Source of the DNA: Lachnospiraceae bacterium
GTDB taxonomy: Bacteria; Bacillota; Clostridia; Lachnospirales; Lachnospiraceae
Direction of reading: 5' to 3'
DNA: 32,062 nt
NCBI GenBank assembly: GCA_024699355.1
Contig: JAILPR010000075.1
Span: 1 to 32,062 of the forward strand
In this document: piece after piece, positions 7,886 to 15,308 of the stretch
How the letters are laid out: each line of letters opens with the position of its first letter
How positions within the stretch are numbered: the first letter of the stretch is position 1
The notes under the pieces: generated by a model
The model's input: only the letters and a program-made list of their open reading frames with translations
Told to the model about the DNA's origin: nothing
Databases searched by the model: none
Position numbers and translations under genes: made by a program

Positions 7886-9301
7886 ATGTCAGAAGAAATT
7901 ACCAAAAAGCCTGTTGGCATTACCGAGACCATTCTTCGTGATGCACATCAGTCTCTGATCGCAACCAGAATGCCTACCGAACTGATGCTTCCGATCATTG
8001 ATACCATGGATAAGGTCGGTTATCATTCCGTAGAGTGCTGGGGCGGTGCTACATTTGATGCATCTCTTCGTTTCTTACATGAGGATCCGTGGGATCGTCT
8101 TCGTAAGTTAAAAGATGGATTTAAGAACACCAAGTTGCAGATGTTGCTTCGTGGTCAGAATACCCTTGGCTATCGTCACTATGCTGATGATGTTGTTGAG
8201 TATTTCGTACAGAAGTCTATTGCAAACGGTATGGATATCATCCGTATCTTTGACTGTTTAAATGACCTTCGTAACGTAAAGTGTGCCGTTGATGCAACCA
8301 TCAAAGAAGGTGGCGAGGCACAGGTTGCACTTTCTTATACACTTGGCGATGCCTATACCATGGAATACTGGATGGATATCGCTAAGAGAATCGAAGATAT
8401 GGGTGCAACCAGCATCTGTATCAAGGATATGGCAGGCCTTCTGGTTCCGTATAAGGCAGAAGAACTGATCAAGTCCATGAAGAGCGCAACCAAGCTTCCG
8501 ATCCAGTTACATACACACTACACCTCCGGTGTTGCAAGTATGACCTACTTAAAGGCAGTAGAAGCCGGCGTTGACGTGATCGATACCGCAATCTCTCCGT
8601 TTGCGATGGGTACTTCTCAGCCGGCTACGGAAGTTATGGTTGAAACCTTTAAGGGTACACCGTATGATACCGGTCTGGATCAGAATATCCTGGCTGAGAT
8701 CGCCGATTACTTCAGACCGTACAGAGAAGAGTGCCTGGAGAACGGCCTCTTAAGCCCGAAGGTACTGGGTGTTAATATCAAGACCTTAATGTATCAGGTA
8801 CCGGGTGGTATGCTTTCCAACATGGTGAGCCAGTTGAAAGAGCAGCACGCAGAAGATAAGTATGATGAAGTACTGAAGGAGATCCCGAGAGTACGTAAAG
8901 ACTTTGGTGAGCCGCCTCTGGTAACTCCGTCTTCTCAGATCGTTGGTACACAGGCTGTTATGAACGTCCTGATGGGCGAGCCGTATAAGATGGCAACAGA
9001 CCAGACAAAGGATCTGTTGAAGGGCAAATACGGTCAGACTGTAAAGCCTTTTAATCCGGAAGTACAGAAGAAGGTGATCGGTGATGCCGAAGTCATCACC
9101 TGCAGACCGGCTGATCTGATCCCGAACGAGCTGGATAAGCTGGAGAGCGAAATGAAGCAGTGGAAGAAGCAGGACGAGGACGTATTAAGTTACGCACTGT
9201 TCCCGCAGGTAGCCGTAGACTACTTCAAGTATCGTGAAGCACAGGAAGAAAAGGTAGATCTGTCTCAGGCAGATACCAAGAACGGTGCATATCCTGTTTA
9301 A
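7886..9301 (+). CDS. oadA: Oxaloacetate/pyruvate carboxyltransferase subunit (OadA / transcarboxylase 5S-like, no biotin domain)
   Basis: This 471-residue protein is a TIM-barrel carboxyltransferase of the pyruvate carboxylase/OadA/5S group. Visible active-site elements are LRDAHQS (Asp19, metal), CIKDMAG (Lys180, the lysine carbamylated in 5S) and LHTHYTSG (His209 and His211, metal ligands). It moves CO2 between oxaloacetate/pyruvate and biotin. It stops after the carboxyltransferase and helical region, so the biotin domain usual in OadA is absent and must come from the separate carrier at 6243. AGGAGG at 7873-7878 fixes the start at 7886; a TTG further upstream (7826) has no ribosome site. 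It is the last gene of the operon, followed by a strong terminator. Symbol by family. Confidence 0.9.
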   Translation: MSEEITKKPVGITETILRDAHQSLIATRMPTELMLPIIDTMDKVGYHSVECWGGATFDASLRFLHEDPWDRLRKLKDGFKNTKLQMLLRGQNTLGYRHYADDVVEYFVQKSIANGMDIIRIFDCLNDLRNVKCAVDATIKEGGEAQVALSYTLGDAYTMEYWMDIAKRIEDMGATSICIKDMAGLLVPYKAEELIKSMKSATKLPIQLHTHYTSGVASMTYLKAVEAGVDVIDTAISPFAMGTSQPATEVMVETFKGTPYDTGLDQNILAEIADYFRPYREECLENGLLSPKVLGVNIKTLMYQVPGGMLSNMVSQLKEQHAEDKYDEVLKEIPRVRKDFGEPPLVTPSSQIVGTQAVMNVLMGEPYKMATDQTKDLLKGKYGQTVKPFNPEVQKKVIGDAEVITCRPADLIPNELDKLESEMKQWKKQDEDVLSYALFPQVAVDYFKYREAQEEKVDLSQADTKNGAYPV

Positions 9302-9320
9302 TCACAGTGTGAAAATGATC

Positions 9321-9358
9321 AAAAACCGTGTGGAGATTTTTTCTCCATGCGGTTTTTT
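9321..9358 (+). terminator. Terminator of the decarboxylase operon
   Basis: A 16-bp stem (9321-9336 with 9342-9357, two G-U pairs) has a TTTTT loop; the descending arm ends in six T. It closes the five-gene operon cleanly. Confidence 0.9.
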
Positions 9359-9420
9359 GATTCTCCGGGAGCAAATTGAAAAAATGCCGTAAAAAAGGCA
9401 CTTTTTCGATGATGAGTACC

Positions 9421-9450
9421 TTGACAACGGTCTTTGAAAGCAACTATAAT
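9421..9450 (+). promoter_or_regulatory. Promoter of the tetR-like gene
   Basis: TTGACA (9421-9426) and TATAAT (9445-9450) are perfect consensus boxes with an 18-bp spacer. The palindrome at 9451-9481 begins at the next base and covers the predicted transcription start. Confidence 0.88.
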
Positions 9451-9481
9451 AACGAATGTTACGGAATGAGTAACAGACGTT
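9451..9481 (+). promoter_or_regulatory. Palindromic operator, probably bound by the TetR-like protein
   Basis: The arms AACGAATGTTAC (9451-9462) and GTAACAGACGTT (9470-9481) are inverted repeats, matching at 10 of 12 positions, around a 7-base centre. The site abuts the -10 and spans the start point, a classic place for repression. The regulator encoded 95 bases downstream is the natural candidate, so autoregulation is inferred. Confidence 0.7.
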
Positions 9482-9575
9482 GATTCCGACTATGGGGGAG
9501 GGGTCACTGAAGATGGATCATTGATGTCCGGGGGAAATGACAGCATGATCAGACCTGAAAGGGAAGTGTATAACT

Positions 9576-10127
9576 ATGGCAAGAAAAGAAGTGGTTACCA
9601 AAAACGATCTGCTCAGATGTGCTTTTGATCTGGCCAGATCGGAAGGATTTGAAGAAGTTACGGCCAGAAAACTGGCTGCCAAAGCGGGCTGTTCGACACA
9701 GCCTATTTTTCGTGTTTACAAGAACATGGACGAACTTTTACAGGAAGTGATGTCTCATGCGATTGCATTCTTTGAGCAGTATTATACCAACTATCCGAAA
9801 GCGGAAGAGGATCTTCCGTTTGTGAATCTCGGACTTGCCTATATCGGATTTGCAACCAACGAAAAGCATCTCTTTCAAATGATGTTCCTATCTTCCAAAC
9901 GGGGAGAGCATAGCTTGTATGAACTCTTAAACGGCAGAAGCGGGAATTTGCTGAGGGAGATCACCAAAGCAAAGGAGCAGGGCTGTCTGGATCCGGAAGG
10001 ATTGTTTATGAAGATGTGGATCTTTATCCATGGCGCTGCCAGTATGGCCATTACCGGCGATTATGACCTGAGCGAGCGGGAAACAGAGGAACTGTTAAAG
10101 AAAACCTATCGCGCATTTATGGCTTAA
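9576..10127 (+). CDS. TetR/AcrR-family transcriptional regulator
   Basis: This 183-residue regulator is of normal TetR length. The N-terminal DNA-binding domain (residues about 7-55) carries the helix-turn-helix ARKLAAKAGCSTQPIFRVYKNMDEL. The rest is an all-helical ligand-binding and dimerisation domain with no recognisable effector motif. It is transcribed from a consensus promoter (9421-9450) with a palindrome over the start site, so it probably represses itself. The leader is long (about 120 nt) and includes a purine-rich GGGGGAGGGG sequence followed by a three-codon ATG-GAT-CAT-TGA reading frame. AAAGGGAAG precedes the true ATG. The rpiR-like gene follows 26 bases later and may be co-transcribed. 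The ligand and other targets are unknown. Confidence 0.88.
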   Translation: MARKEVVTKNDLLRCAFDLARSEGFEEVTARKLAAKAGCSTQPIFRVYKNMDELLQEVMSHAIAFFEQYYTNYPKAEEDLPFVNLGLAYIGFATNEKHLFQMMFLSSKRGEHSLYELLNGRSGNLLREITKAKEQGCLDPEGLFMKMWIFIHGAASMAITGDYDLSERETEELLKKTYRAFMA

Positions 10128-10153
10128 GAAAAGATCATCGGTGGTGAAGAGAC

Positions 10154-11089
10154 ATGGATAAACAAGATTTTATGATTGATATGAGCAATCGGTTCAGCTC
10201 CATGAGTAAGAGCCAGAAGGTGATTGCATCTTATATTTCGGATCATTATGAAGAAGCGGTGTTTATGACCGCAGCGGAGCTTGGTGCGCAGCTGAAAGTC
10301 AGTGAATCTACGGTGGTCCGTTTTGCGATGGCGATCGGATACGATGGTTATCCGGAGTTCCAGAAAGCCTTGCAGGAGTGGGTTAAGGTACAGCTTTCGG
10401 ATGTGCAGAAGATGGGCGTAAAATACGGCGGATCTTCGCAGTCTGAAATCCTGCGCTCCGTACTTCAGTCCGATATGGACAAGATCCATGATACGCTGCT
10501 GCATATGGATCCGTCGTCCTTTGAAACCGCCATCAACATCATTTTGAAGGCGCGGAATGTTTATATTTCCGGGATCAGAAGTTGCGAGCCTCTGGCAGAC
10601 TTTTTGCAGTTCTATTTAAATATGGTCCGCGGTAATGTCTTTTGCTTAAAAACGACGAGCATGAGCGAGACATTTGAACAGATGATCCGGATCAATGAAA
10701 AAGATGCCTTTATCGGCATCAGTTTTCCGAGATATTCCATGCGTACCTTAAAGGCCATGGAGTTCGCCAATGATCGAAATGCCAAGATCATTTCCATCAC
10801 GGACAGCATCCATTCGCCGATGTGTATGTATTCTTCCTGTAATCTGCTGGCCAGAAGCGACATGGTCTCGATCGTAGACTCTCTTGTCGCACCGCTGAGC
10901 GTCATCAATGCACTGGTGGTCGGGATGTGCTTAAAACGTCCTGCGGAAGTGAAGAATTCTTTACATACGCTGGAAGAGGTTTGGAATAATTATCAGGTAT
11001 ACTTGAACGATGAGATCAATTTCATCGATGAAGAACCGATGCTGAATTATCCGCTCAGAAAAGCGGAAGAAGCGGAAGAAAACGAGTGA
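10154..11089 (+). CDS. MurR/RpiR-family regulator (HTH plus SIS domain)
   Basis: This 311-residue regulator has an N-terminal RpiR-type helix-turn-helix domain (residues about 1-77, with TAAELGAQLKVSESTVVRFAMAIGYDGYPEFQKAL). It is followed by a SIS domain (about 115-260), which in this family senses phosphosugars. The SIS part has RNVYISGIRSCEPLADFLQFYLN and FIGISFPRYSMRTLKAMEFA, matching the family pattern. The C-terminus is acidic. Targets are usually sugar-phosphate genes, but none lies next to it, so the regulon is unclear. GGTGGTGAAG precedes the ATG. Its TGA overlaps the GTG start of the next gene (GTGA), which implies translational coupling with the flavoprotein. Confidence 0.88.
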   Translation: MDKQDFMIDMSNRFSSMSKSQKVIASYISDHYEEAVFMTAAELGAQLKVSESTVVRFAMAIGYDGYPEFQKALQEWVKVQLSDVQKMGVKYGGSSQSEILRSVLQSDMDKIHDTLLHMDPSSFETAINIILKARNVYISGIRSCEPLADFLQFYLNMVRGNVFCLKTTSMSETFEQMIRINEKDAFIGISFPRYSMRTLKAMEFANDRNAKIISITDSIHSPMCMYSSCNLLARSDMVSIVDSLVAPLSVINALVVGMCLKRPAEVKNSLHTLEEVWNNYQVYLNDEINFIDEEPMLNYPLRKAEEAEENE

Positions 11090-12369
11090 GTAATGTAATT
11101 GTGATCGGCGCAGGCGCGTCCGGCATGATGGCAGCGATCGCTGCCGCACAGCTGGGGCATCACGTCATGCTGCTGGAAAAAAACGAGAAACCGGGAAAGA
11201 AGATCTATATCACCGGAAAAGGCAGATGCAATTGCACCAATGCCTGTGATACGGAACAGTTTTTCCGGAATGTGGTATCAAATCCAAAGTTTTTGTACAG
11301 CAGTCTGCATCAGTTTGATCAGGCTGCTGTTCGGGATTTTCTGGAAGAATACGGTTGTCCTGTCAAAGTAGAGCGCGGAGAACGTGTCTTTCCCGTCTCG
11401 GATCATGCCTCCGATGTCACGGCGGCACTGGTGCGTGCGCTTAAGGCAAATTATGCCGAACTGAGACTTGGTTGTGAAGTACGTGAAGTATTGTATCGCC
11501 GGGCAAGTGCAGAGGAACAGGCCTCCTGGGAGGGCAAGCAGAAGCCGGAGCAGGCCGTTTCCGGCGTGCGCTTATCAACCGGTGAAGAACTTATGGCGGA
11601 TGCGGTCATTCTTGCCTGTGGCGGGATTTCTTATCCATCGACCGGATCGACCGGAGACGGCTACCGCTTTGCCGAAGCTGTCGGACATCAGATGGTGGAA
11701 GCAAAGCCGGCACTGGTTCCGTTGGAGATCTGTGAGCCCTGGTGCAAGGAACTGATGGGACTGTCCCTGAAAAATGTCGAGGCGACACTTGAGGCGGCTG
11801 ACGGTCATGTGATCTATCGCGAGTTTGGCGAAATGCTGTTTACACATTTCGGCGTCAGCGGTCCGCTGATCATTTCGGCGAGCTCCTATCTGCAAAAAGA
11901 ACAGGCACAAAAGGGTGCGATGCTGTATCTGGATCTGAAGCCGGCACTGGACCTGGAAACACTGGATAAGCGGCTTTTGCGTGAATTTGACACTTATCAG
12001 CAGAAAGCGTTCCATAATGCACTGGATCATCTGTTTCCGAAAAAACTGATCCCGGTTATGGTGAAATTATCCGGGATCGATCCTGAAAAGAAGGCGGGGA
12101 CGCTGCTTCGTGAGGAGCGTCGCAGTTTTGCACAGTTGATCAAACAGCTTCCGCTGACAGTGAGCGGGATCCGCGGCTTTCAGGAAGCGATCGTCACACA
12201 GGGTGGTATTTCCGTTTCGGAAGTCAATCCGTCGACGATGGAATCCAGACTTTGCCATGGACTGTACCTGGTTGGCGAGATGCTGGATGTGGATGCGCTG
12301 ACAGGCGGCTTTAATCTGCAGATCGCCTGGTCGACGGGACATTTGGCCGGAAGCAGCATTCCGTGGTAG
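11086..12369 (+). CDS. NAD(P)/FAD-dependent oxidoreductase, BaiN/HI0933 family
   Basis: This 427-residue flavoprotein begins with a GTG that overlaps the previous stop by four bases. An N-terminal Rossmann motif (VIVIGAGASGMMAAIAAAQ) binds FAD. The family signatures GKGRCNCTNAC and GGISYPSTGSTGDGY follow, and near the C-terminus TQGGISVSEVNPSTMESRL and GEMLDVDALTGGFNLQIAWSTG. Members of the HI0933 family include BaiN, reported to act in gut bacterial bile-acid metabolism. Most are uncharacterised housekeeping flavoproteins, and in clostridia they often sit upstream of cmk-ispH, as here. That position favours a housekeeping role over bile-acid chemistry. Confidence 0.88.
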   Translation: MSNVIVIGAGASGMMAAIAAAQLGHHVMLLEKNEKPGKKIYITGKGRCNCTNACDTEQFFRNVVSNPKFLYSSLHQFDQAAVRDFLEEYGCPVKVERGERVFPVSDHASDVTAALVRALKANYAELRLGCEVREVLYRRASAEEQASWEGKQKPEQAVSGVRLSTGEELMADAVILACGGISYPSTGSTGDGYRFAEAVGHQMVEAKPALVPLEICEPWCKELMGLSLKNVEATLEAADGHVIYREFGEMLFTHFGVSGPLIISASSYLQKEQAQKGAMLYLDLKPALDLETLDKRLLREFDTYQQKAFHNALDHLFPKKLIPVMVKLSGIDPEKKAGTLLREERRSFAQLIKQLPLTVSGIRGFQEAIVTQGGISVSEVNPSTMESRLCHGLYLVGEMLDVDALTGGFNLQIAWSTGHLAGSSIPW

Positions 12370-12392
12370 TACAGAAAAAGAGGTTTGAATCT

Positions 12393-13052
12393 ATGAGTAA
12401 GAATATTGCGATCGATGGACCTGCAGGTGCAGGAAAGAGCACCATCGCCAGAAAAGTTGCGAGGGAGCTTGGCTATATTTATGTGGATACCGGTGCGATG
12501 TATCGTGCCATGGCTTATTTTATGATCCAAAGAGGGGTTCTTGCTTCTCAGAGCGATCAGATCAGCCGGATCTGCAAGGAAGCGGACATTACGATCCGCT
12601 ATGAGGCCGGGGAACAGCAGGTTTATTTAAACGGACAAAATGTGACGGCGTATCTTCGGACCGAGGAAGTAGGCAATATGGCTTCCGCCTCCAGCGTCAA
12701 CGGAGATGTCCGTCAAAAACTGGTAGAGCTGCAGCAAAAGCTTGCCGCCAGGGAAGATGTCGTGATGGATGGCCGTGATATCGGCACCGTGGTTCTTCCC
12801 CATGCCGATCATAAAATTTATCTGACCGCGAGCGTTGCGGTACGTGCAAAGAGACGGTTCGATGAACTCTGCGCCAAGGGGGAACCGGCAGATCTTGCAC
12901 AGATCGCCAAAGATATCGAAGAGCGTGATCATCGCGATATGACCAGAGAGATCTCGCCGCTCAAACAGGCGGATGACGCGATCCTTGTCGATTCTTCCGA
13001 TATGACGATCGAAGAAGTGACAGAGAAGATCTTATCCATCTGCAGATCATAA
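12393..13052 (+). CDS. cmk: Cytidylate kinase
   Basis: CMP/dCMP kinase phosphorylates CMP and dCMP with ATP in pyrimidine salvage and recycling of mRNA turnover products. The 219-residue length fits. The P-loop GPAGAGKST lies at residues 9-17, YVDTGAMYRAMAY binds nucleotide, and VVMDGRDIGTVV and EERDHRDMTREISPL complete the family pattern. The ATG at 12393 follows AAGAGGT (12378-12384) at 8-9 bases and gives the normal N-terminus. An in-frame GTG at 12363 would add ten residues without a ribosome site and is rejected. The gene starts 23 bases after the flavoprotein gene and shares its transcript. Confidence 0.95.
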   Translation: MSKNIAIDGPAGAGKSTIARKVARELGYIYVDTGAMYRAMAYFMIQRGVLASQSDQISRICKEADITIRYEAGEQQVYLNGQNVTAYLRTEEVGNMASASSVNGDVRQKLVELQQKLAAREDVVMDGRDIGTVVLPHADHKIYLTASVAVRAKRRFDELCAKGEPADLAQIAKDIEERDHRDMTREISPLKQADDAILVDSSDMTIEEVTEKILSICRS

Positions 13053-13068
13053 CATGCAATCGTCATTT

Positions 13069-13118
13069 GCGCATCCCGGAAATGTGACGGATACGATACC
13101 GGAGAAAAAAGGATGCGC
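13069..13118 (+). repeat. Inverted repeat between cmk and ispH
   Basis: GCGCATCC (13069-13076) and GGATGCGC (13111-13118) are perfect 8-bp complements around about 34 bases. An inner CCGG pair could extend the stem. There is no T-run, so this is not an intrinsic terminator; it might be a processing or stabilising hairpin. Confidence 0.4.
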
Positions 13119-13143
13119 CGGTGCCAAGAAAGGATCACTTTAG

Positions 13144-14028
13144 ATGCAAATAGAAGTTCAACTGGCCAAAAGTGCCGGCTTTTGCTTTGGCGTAAAGCGT
13201 GCCGTGGATACGGTATATGAGCAGATCGAAATACAAAAAGAAGCGGCCGCGCAGGGAAAGAACGCACTGCCGATCTATACCTACGGACCGATCATCCATA
13301 ACGAGCAGGTCGTTGCGGATCTCGAGGAGAAGGGCGTAAGGGTCATTGAGGATGCAGCTGCGCTTTCCGCATTGTCCGAAGGCGTGATCATCATTCGCTC
13401 CCACGGCGTGGAAAAAGCGATTTACGATCTGATCGAGGAAAAGCATTTAACGTGCGTAGATGCGACCTGTCCGTTCGTTAAGCGCATTCATAATATTGTT
13501 CAAAAAGAGAGCGAAAACGGCAAACAGATCCTCATCATCGGTAATGCCGGACACCCTGAAGTAGAGGGCATTATGGGGTGGTGTTCTTCAAAAGCGACAG
13601 TTGTAGAAACAATTGATGAAATGAAGTCACTGCAATTGCCATCCGATGCCGATATTTGCGTTGTTTCACAAACGACATTCAATTTCAACAAATTTCAAGA
13701 ATTAGTTGAAATTTTAGAATCTACACATTATAATGTTAGTGTTGCGAATACTATATGCAATGCAACTGAGGAGAGACAAACTGAAGCGAAGGAACTGGCT
13801 TCCAGAGCGGATGTTATGATCGTAGTTGGGGGTGCACACAGTTCTAATACAAGGAAACTGTATGAGATCTGTAGTAAGGAATGCGCAACAACGTATTTTA
13901 TACAGACACTGAGTGACTTGCATTTAGAGATCCCTAAATCTGTCCGACTGGTGGGTATTACAGCAGGGGCATCAACCCCAAACAATATTATCGAGGAGGT
14001 TCAAAGTTATGTCAGAAGAAACTTTTGA
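13144..14028 (+). CDS. ispH: 4-hydroxy-3-methylbut-2-enyl diphosphate reductase (IspH)
   Basis: IspH is the last enzyme of the MEP isoprenoid pathway; it reduces HMBPP to IPP and DMAPP with a [4Fe-4S] cluster. This 294-residue protein has the three cluster cysteines, Cys14 (SAGFCFGVKRAV), Cys109 (DATCPFVKRI) and Cys205 (NTICNATEERQ). It also has the substrate motifs IIHN, RSHGV, GHPEVEG, SQTTFN and GGAHSSNT. AAGAAAGGA precedes the ATG. The 3' end overlaps the S1 gene by 20 bases in another frame. Many clostridia fuse IspH to S1; here they are separate but overlapping. The second half of the gene (from about 13590) is visibly more AT-rich than the first and contains a consensus promoter. Confidence 0.95.
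   Translation: MQIEVQLAKSAGFCFGVKRAVDTVYEQIEIQKEAAAQGKNALPIYTYGPIIHNEQVVADLEEKGVRVIEDAAALSALSEGVIIIRSHGVEKAIYDLIEEKHLTCVDATCPFVKRIHNIVQKESENGKQILIIGNAGHPEVEGIMGWCSSKATVVETIDEMKSLQLPSDADICVVSQTTFNFNKFQELVEILESTHYNVSVANTICNATEERQTEAKELASRADVMIVVGGAHSSNTRKLYEICSKECATTYFIQTLSDLHLEIPKSVRLVGITAGASTPNNIIEEVQSYVRRNF
13706..13734 (+). promoter_or_regulatory. Candidate internal promoter inside ispH, driving the S1 gene
   Basis: TTGAAA (13706-13711) and TATAAT (13729-13734) are spaced by exactly 17 bp inside the ispH coding region. The distance to the S1 start is about 275 bp. The surrounding AT-rich composition favours real promoter activity, but coding sequence can produce such matches by chance. Confidence 0.5.
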
Positions 14029-15112
14029 ACAAATGCTTGAAGCATCACTTGCTACAACGACTATACACGTAGGAAAGGCAGTTAAGGGTACCGTAATCGA
14101 TGTAAAACCTGATGAGATCGTGGTAAACATCGGATACAAGTCAGACGGCATTATTACAAAGAACGAGTATTCCAATGACAACAGCATCGATTTGACAGAG
14201 GCTGTTAAAGTTGGTGATGAAATTGATGCAATTGTTCTGAAGGTAAACGATGGCGACGGTCAGGTAAGTTTATCTTACAAGAGACTTGCTGCCGATCGTG
14301 GTAACAAGAGAATTGAAGAAGCATTCAACAACAAGGAAGTGCTTACCGCAAAGGTAACAGAAGTATTAAACGGCGGTCTTTGCGTTGTTGTGGATGAAGT
14401 TCGTATCTTTATCCCGGCAAGCCTGGTTTCCGATGTCTATGAGAGAGATCTGAATAAGTATGCAGGTCAGGATGTGAACTTTGTGATCACAGAGTACAAT
14501 CCGCGCAGAAGACGTTACATCGGTGACTGCAAGCAGCTGATCGTTGCTGATAAGGCTGAGAAGCAGAAAGAACTCTTTGAGAAGATCAAAGAGGGTGATG
14601 TGGTAGAAGGTATCGTTAAGAATGTGACAGATTTCGGTGCATTCATCGATCTGGGCGGCGCTGACGGTCTGCTTCATATTTCCGAGATGTCCTGGGGCCG
14701 CGTAGAAAGCCCGAAGAAAGTCTTCAAGGTAGGCGATACCGTAAAGACCATCATCAAGGAGATCAACGGTTCCAAGATCGCACTTTCCATGAAGTACGAA
14801 GAGAACAACCCGTGGAAGCATGCAGCTGACAACTATGTTGTCGGTAGTGAAGTAACCGGTAAGGTAGCTCGTATGACTGACTTCGGTGCATTCGTTGAGT
14901 TAGAGCCGGGCATTGACGCACTGCTTCATGTATCTCAGATTTCCAAGGATCACATTGACAAGCCGTCAGATGTTCTTTCCATCGGTCAGGAAGTTACCGC
15001 AAAAGTCGTTGACTTCAATCCGGATGATCGTAAGATCAGCCTGAGCATCAAGGCACTGTCCAATGATGACGAGGCGGAAGCAACCGAAGCAACAGCTGAG
15101 GATGCTGAATAA
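14009..15112 (+). CDS. rpsA: S1 RNA-binding protein, four S1 domains
   Basis: This 367-residue protein has four S1 domains, at about residues 18-90, 105-175, 192-262 and 275-348. The third and fourth are the best conserved (VTDFGAFIDLGGADGLLHISEMSW and MTDFGAFVELEPGIDALLHVSQIS). An acidic tail follows. Firmicute proteins of this type bind mRNA and are annotated as ribosomal protein S1, though their role in initiation is less clear than for the six-domain E. coli S1. A strong GAGGAGGT (13993-14000) inside the ispH end sets the start at 14009, 20 bases before the ispH stop. A strong terminator follows. The frame differs from ispH, so this is not a fusion. Confidence 0.9.
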   Translation: MSEETFEQMLEASLATTTIHVGKAVKGTVIDVKPDEIVVNIGYKSDGIITKNEYSNDNSIDLTEAVKVGDEIDAIVLKVNDGDGQVSLSYKRLAADRGNKRIEEAFNNKEVLTAKVTEVLNGGLCVVVDEVRIFIPASLVSDVYERDLNKYAGQDVNFVITEYNPRRRRYIGDCKQLIVADKAEKQKELFEKIKEGDVVEGIVKNVTDFGAFIDLGGADGLLHISEMSWGRVESPKKVFKVGDTVKTIIKEINGSKIALSMKYEENNPWKHAADNYVVGSEVTGKVARMTDFGAFVELEPGIDALLHVSQISKDHIDKPSDVLSIGQEVTAKVVDFNPDDRKISLSIKALSNDDEAEATEATAEDAE

Positions 15113-15137
15113 TCAGCAGTTATATGTATCGTATTTC

Positions 15138-15169
15138 AAACGGACCAGAGTTCTTCTGGTCCGTTTTTT
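15138..15169 (+). terminator. Terminator of the cmk-ispH-S1 operon
   Basis: The stem AAACGGACCAG (15138-15148) and CTGGTCCGTTT (15156-15166) is 11 bp and perfect, followed by a T-run. Confidence 0.9.
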
Positions 15170-15248
15170 ATTGTCTGCCCGGTTTATGTTTTGTTTATTC
15201 ATTTTTTAGAGCCAGTACATGGTAATGCATATTTATTTCGGCTAAAAT

Positions 15249-15284
15249 GAATTTGGTGAATCGTATCATTTTTTCATCAAATTC
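15249..15284 (+). repeat. Hairpin in the cheR leader
   Basis: GAATTTGGTGA (15249-15259) pairs with TCATCAAATTC (15274-15284) over 11 bp with one G-U and a 14-base loop. It lies between a weak -10-like TAAAAT (15243-15248) and the cheR ribosome site (about 15294-15301). It could act as an operator or leader hairpin. No clear -35 or sigma-D promoter is visible nearby. Confidence 0.45.
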
Positions 15285-15308
15285 AAACAACAGGTTGGAG
15301 GACTGCCA

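Noticed and set aside
9509..9530. The three-codon frame ATG-GAT-CAT-TGA in the tetR leader as a regulatory leader peptide
   Set aside because: It is too short to judge and the purine-rich sequence before it may be incidental; noted only in the gene entry.
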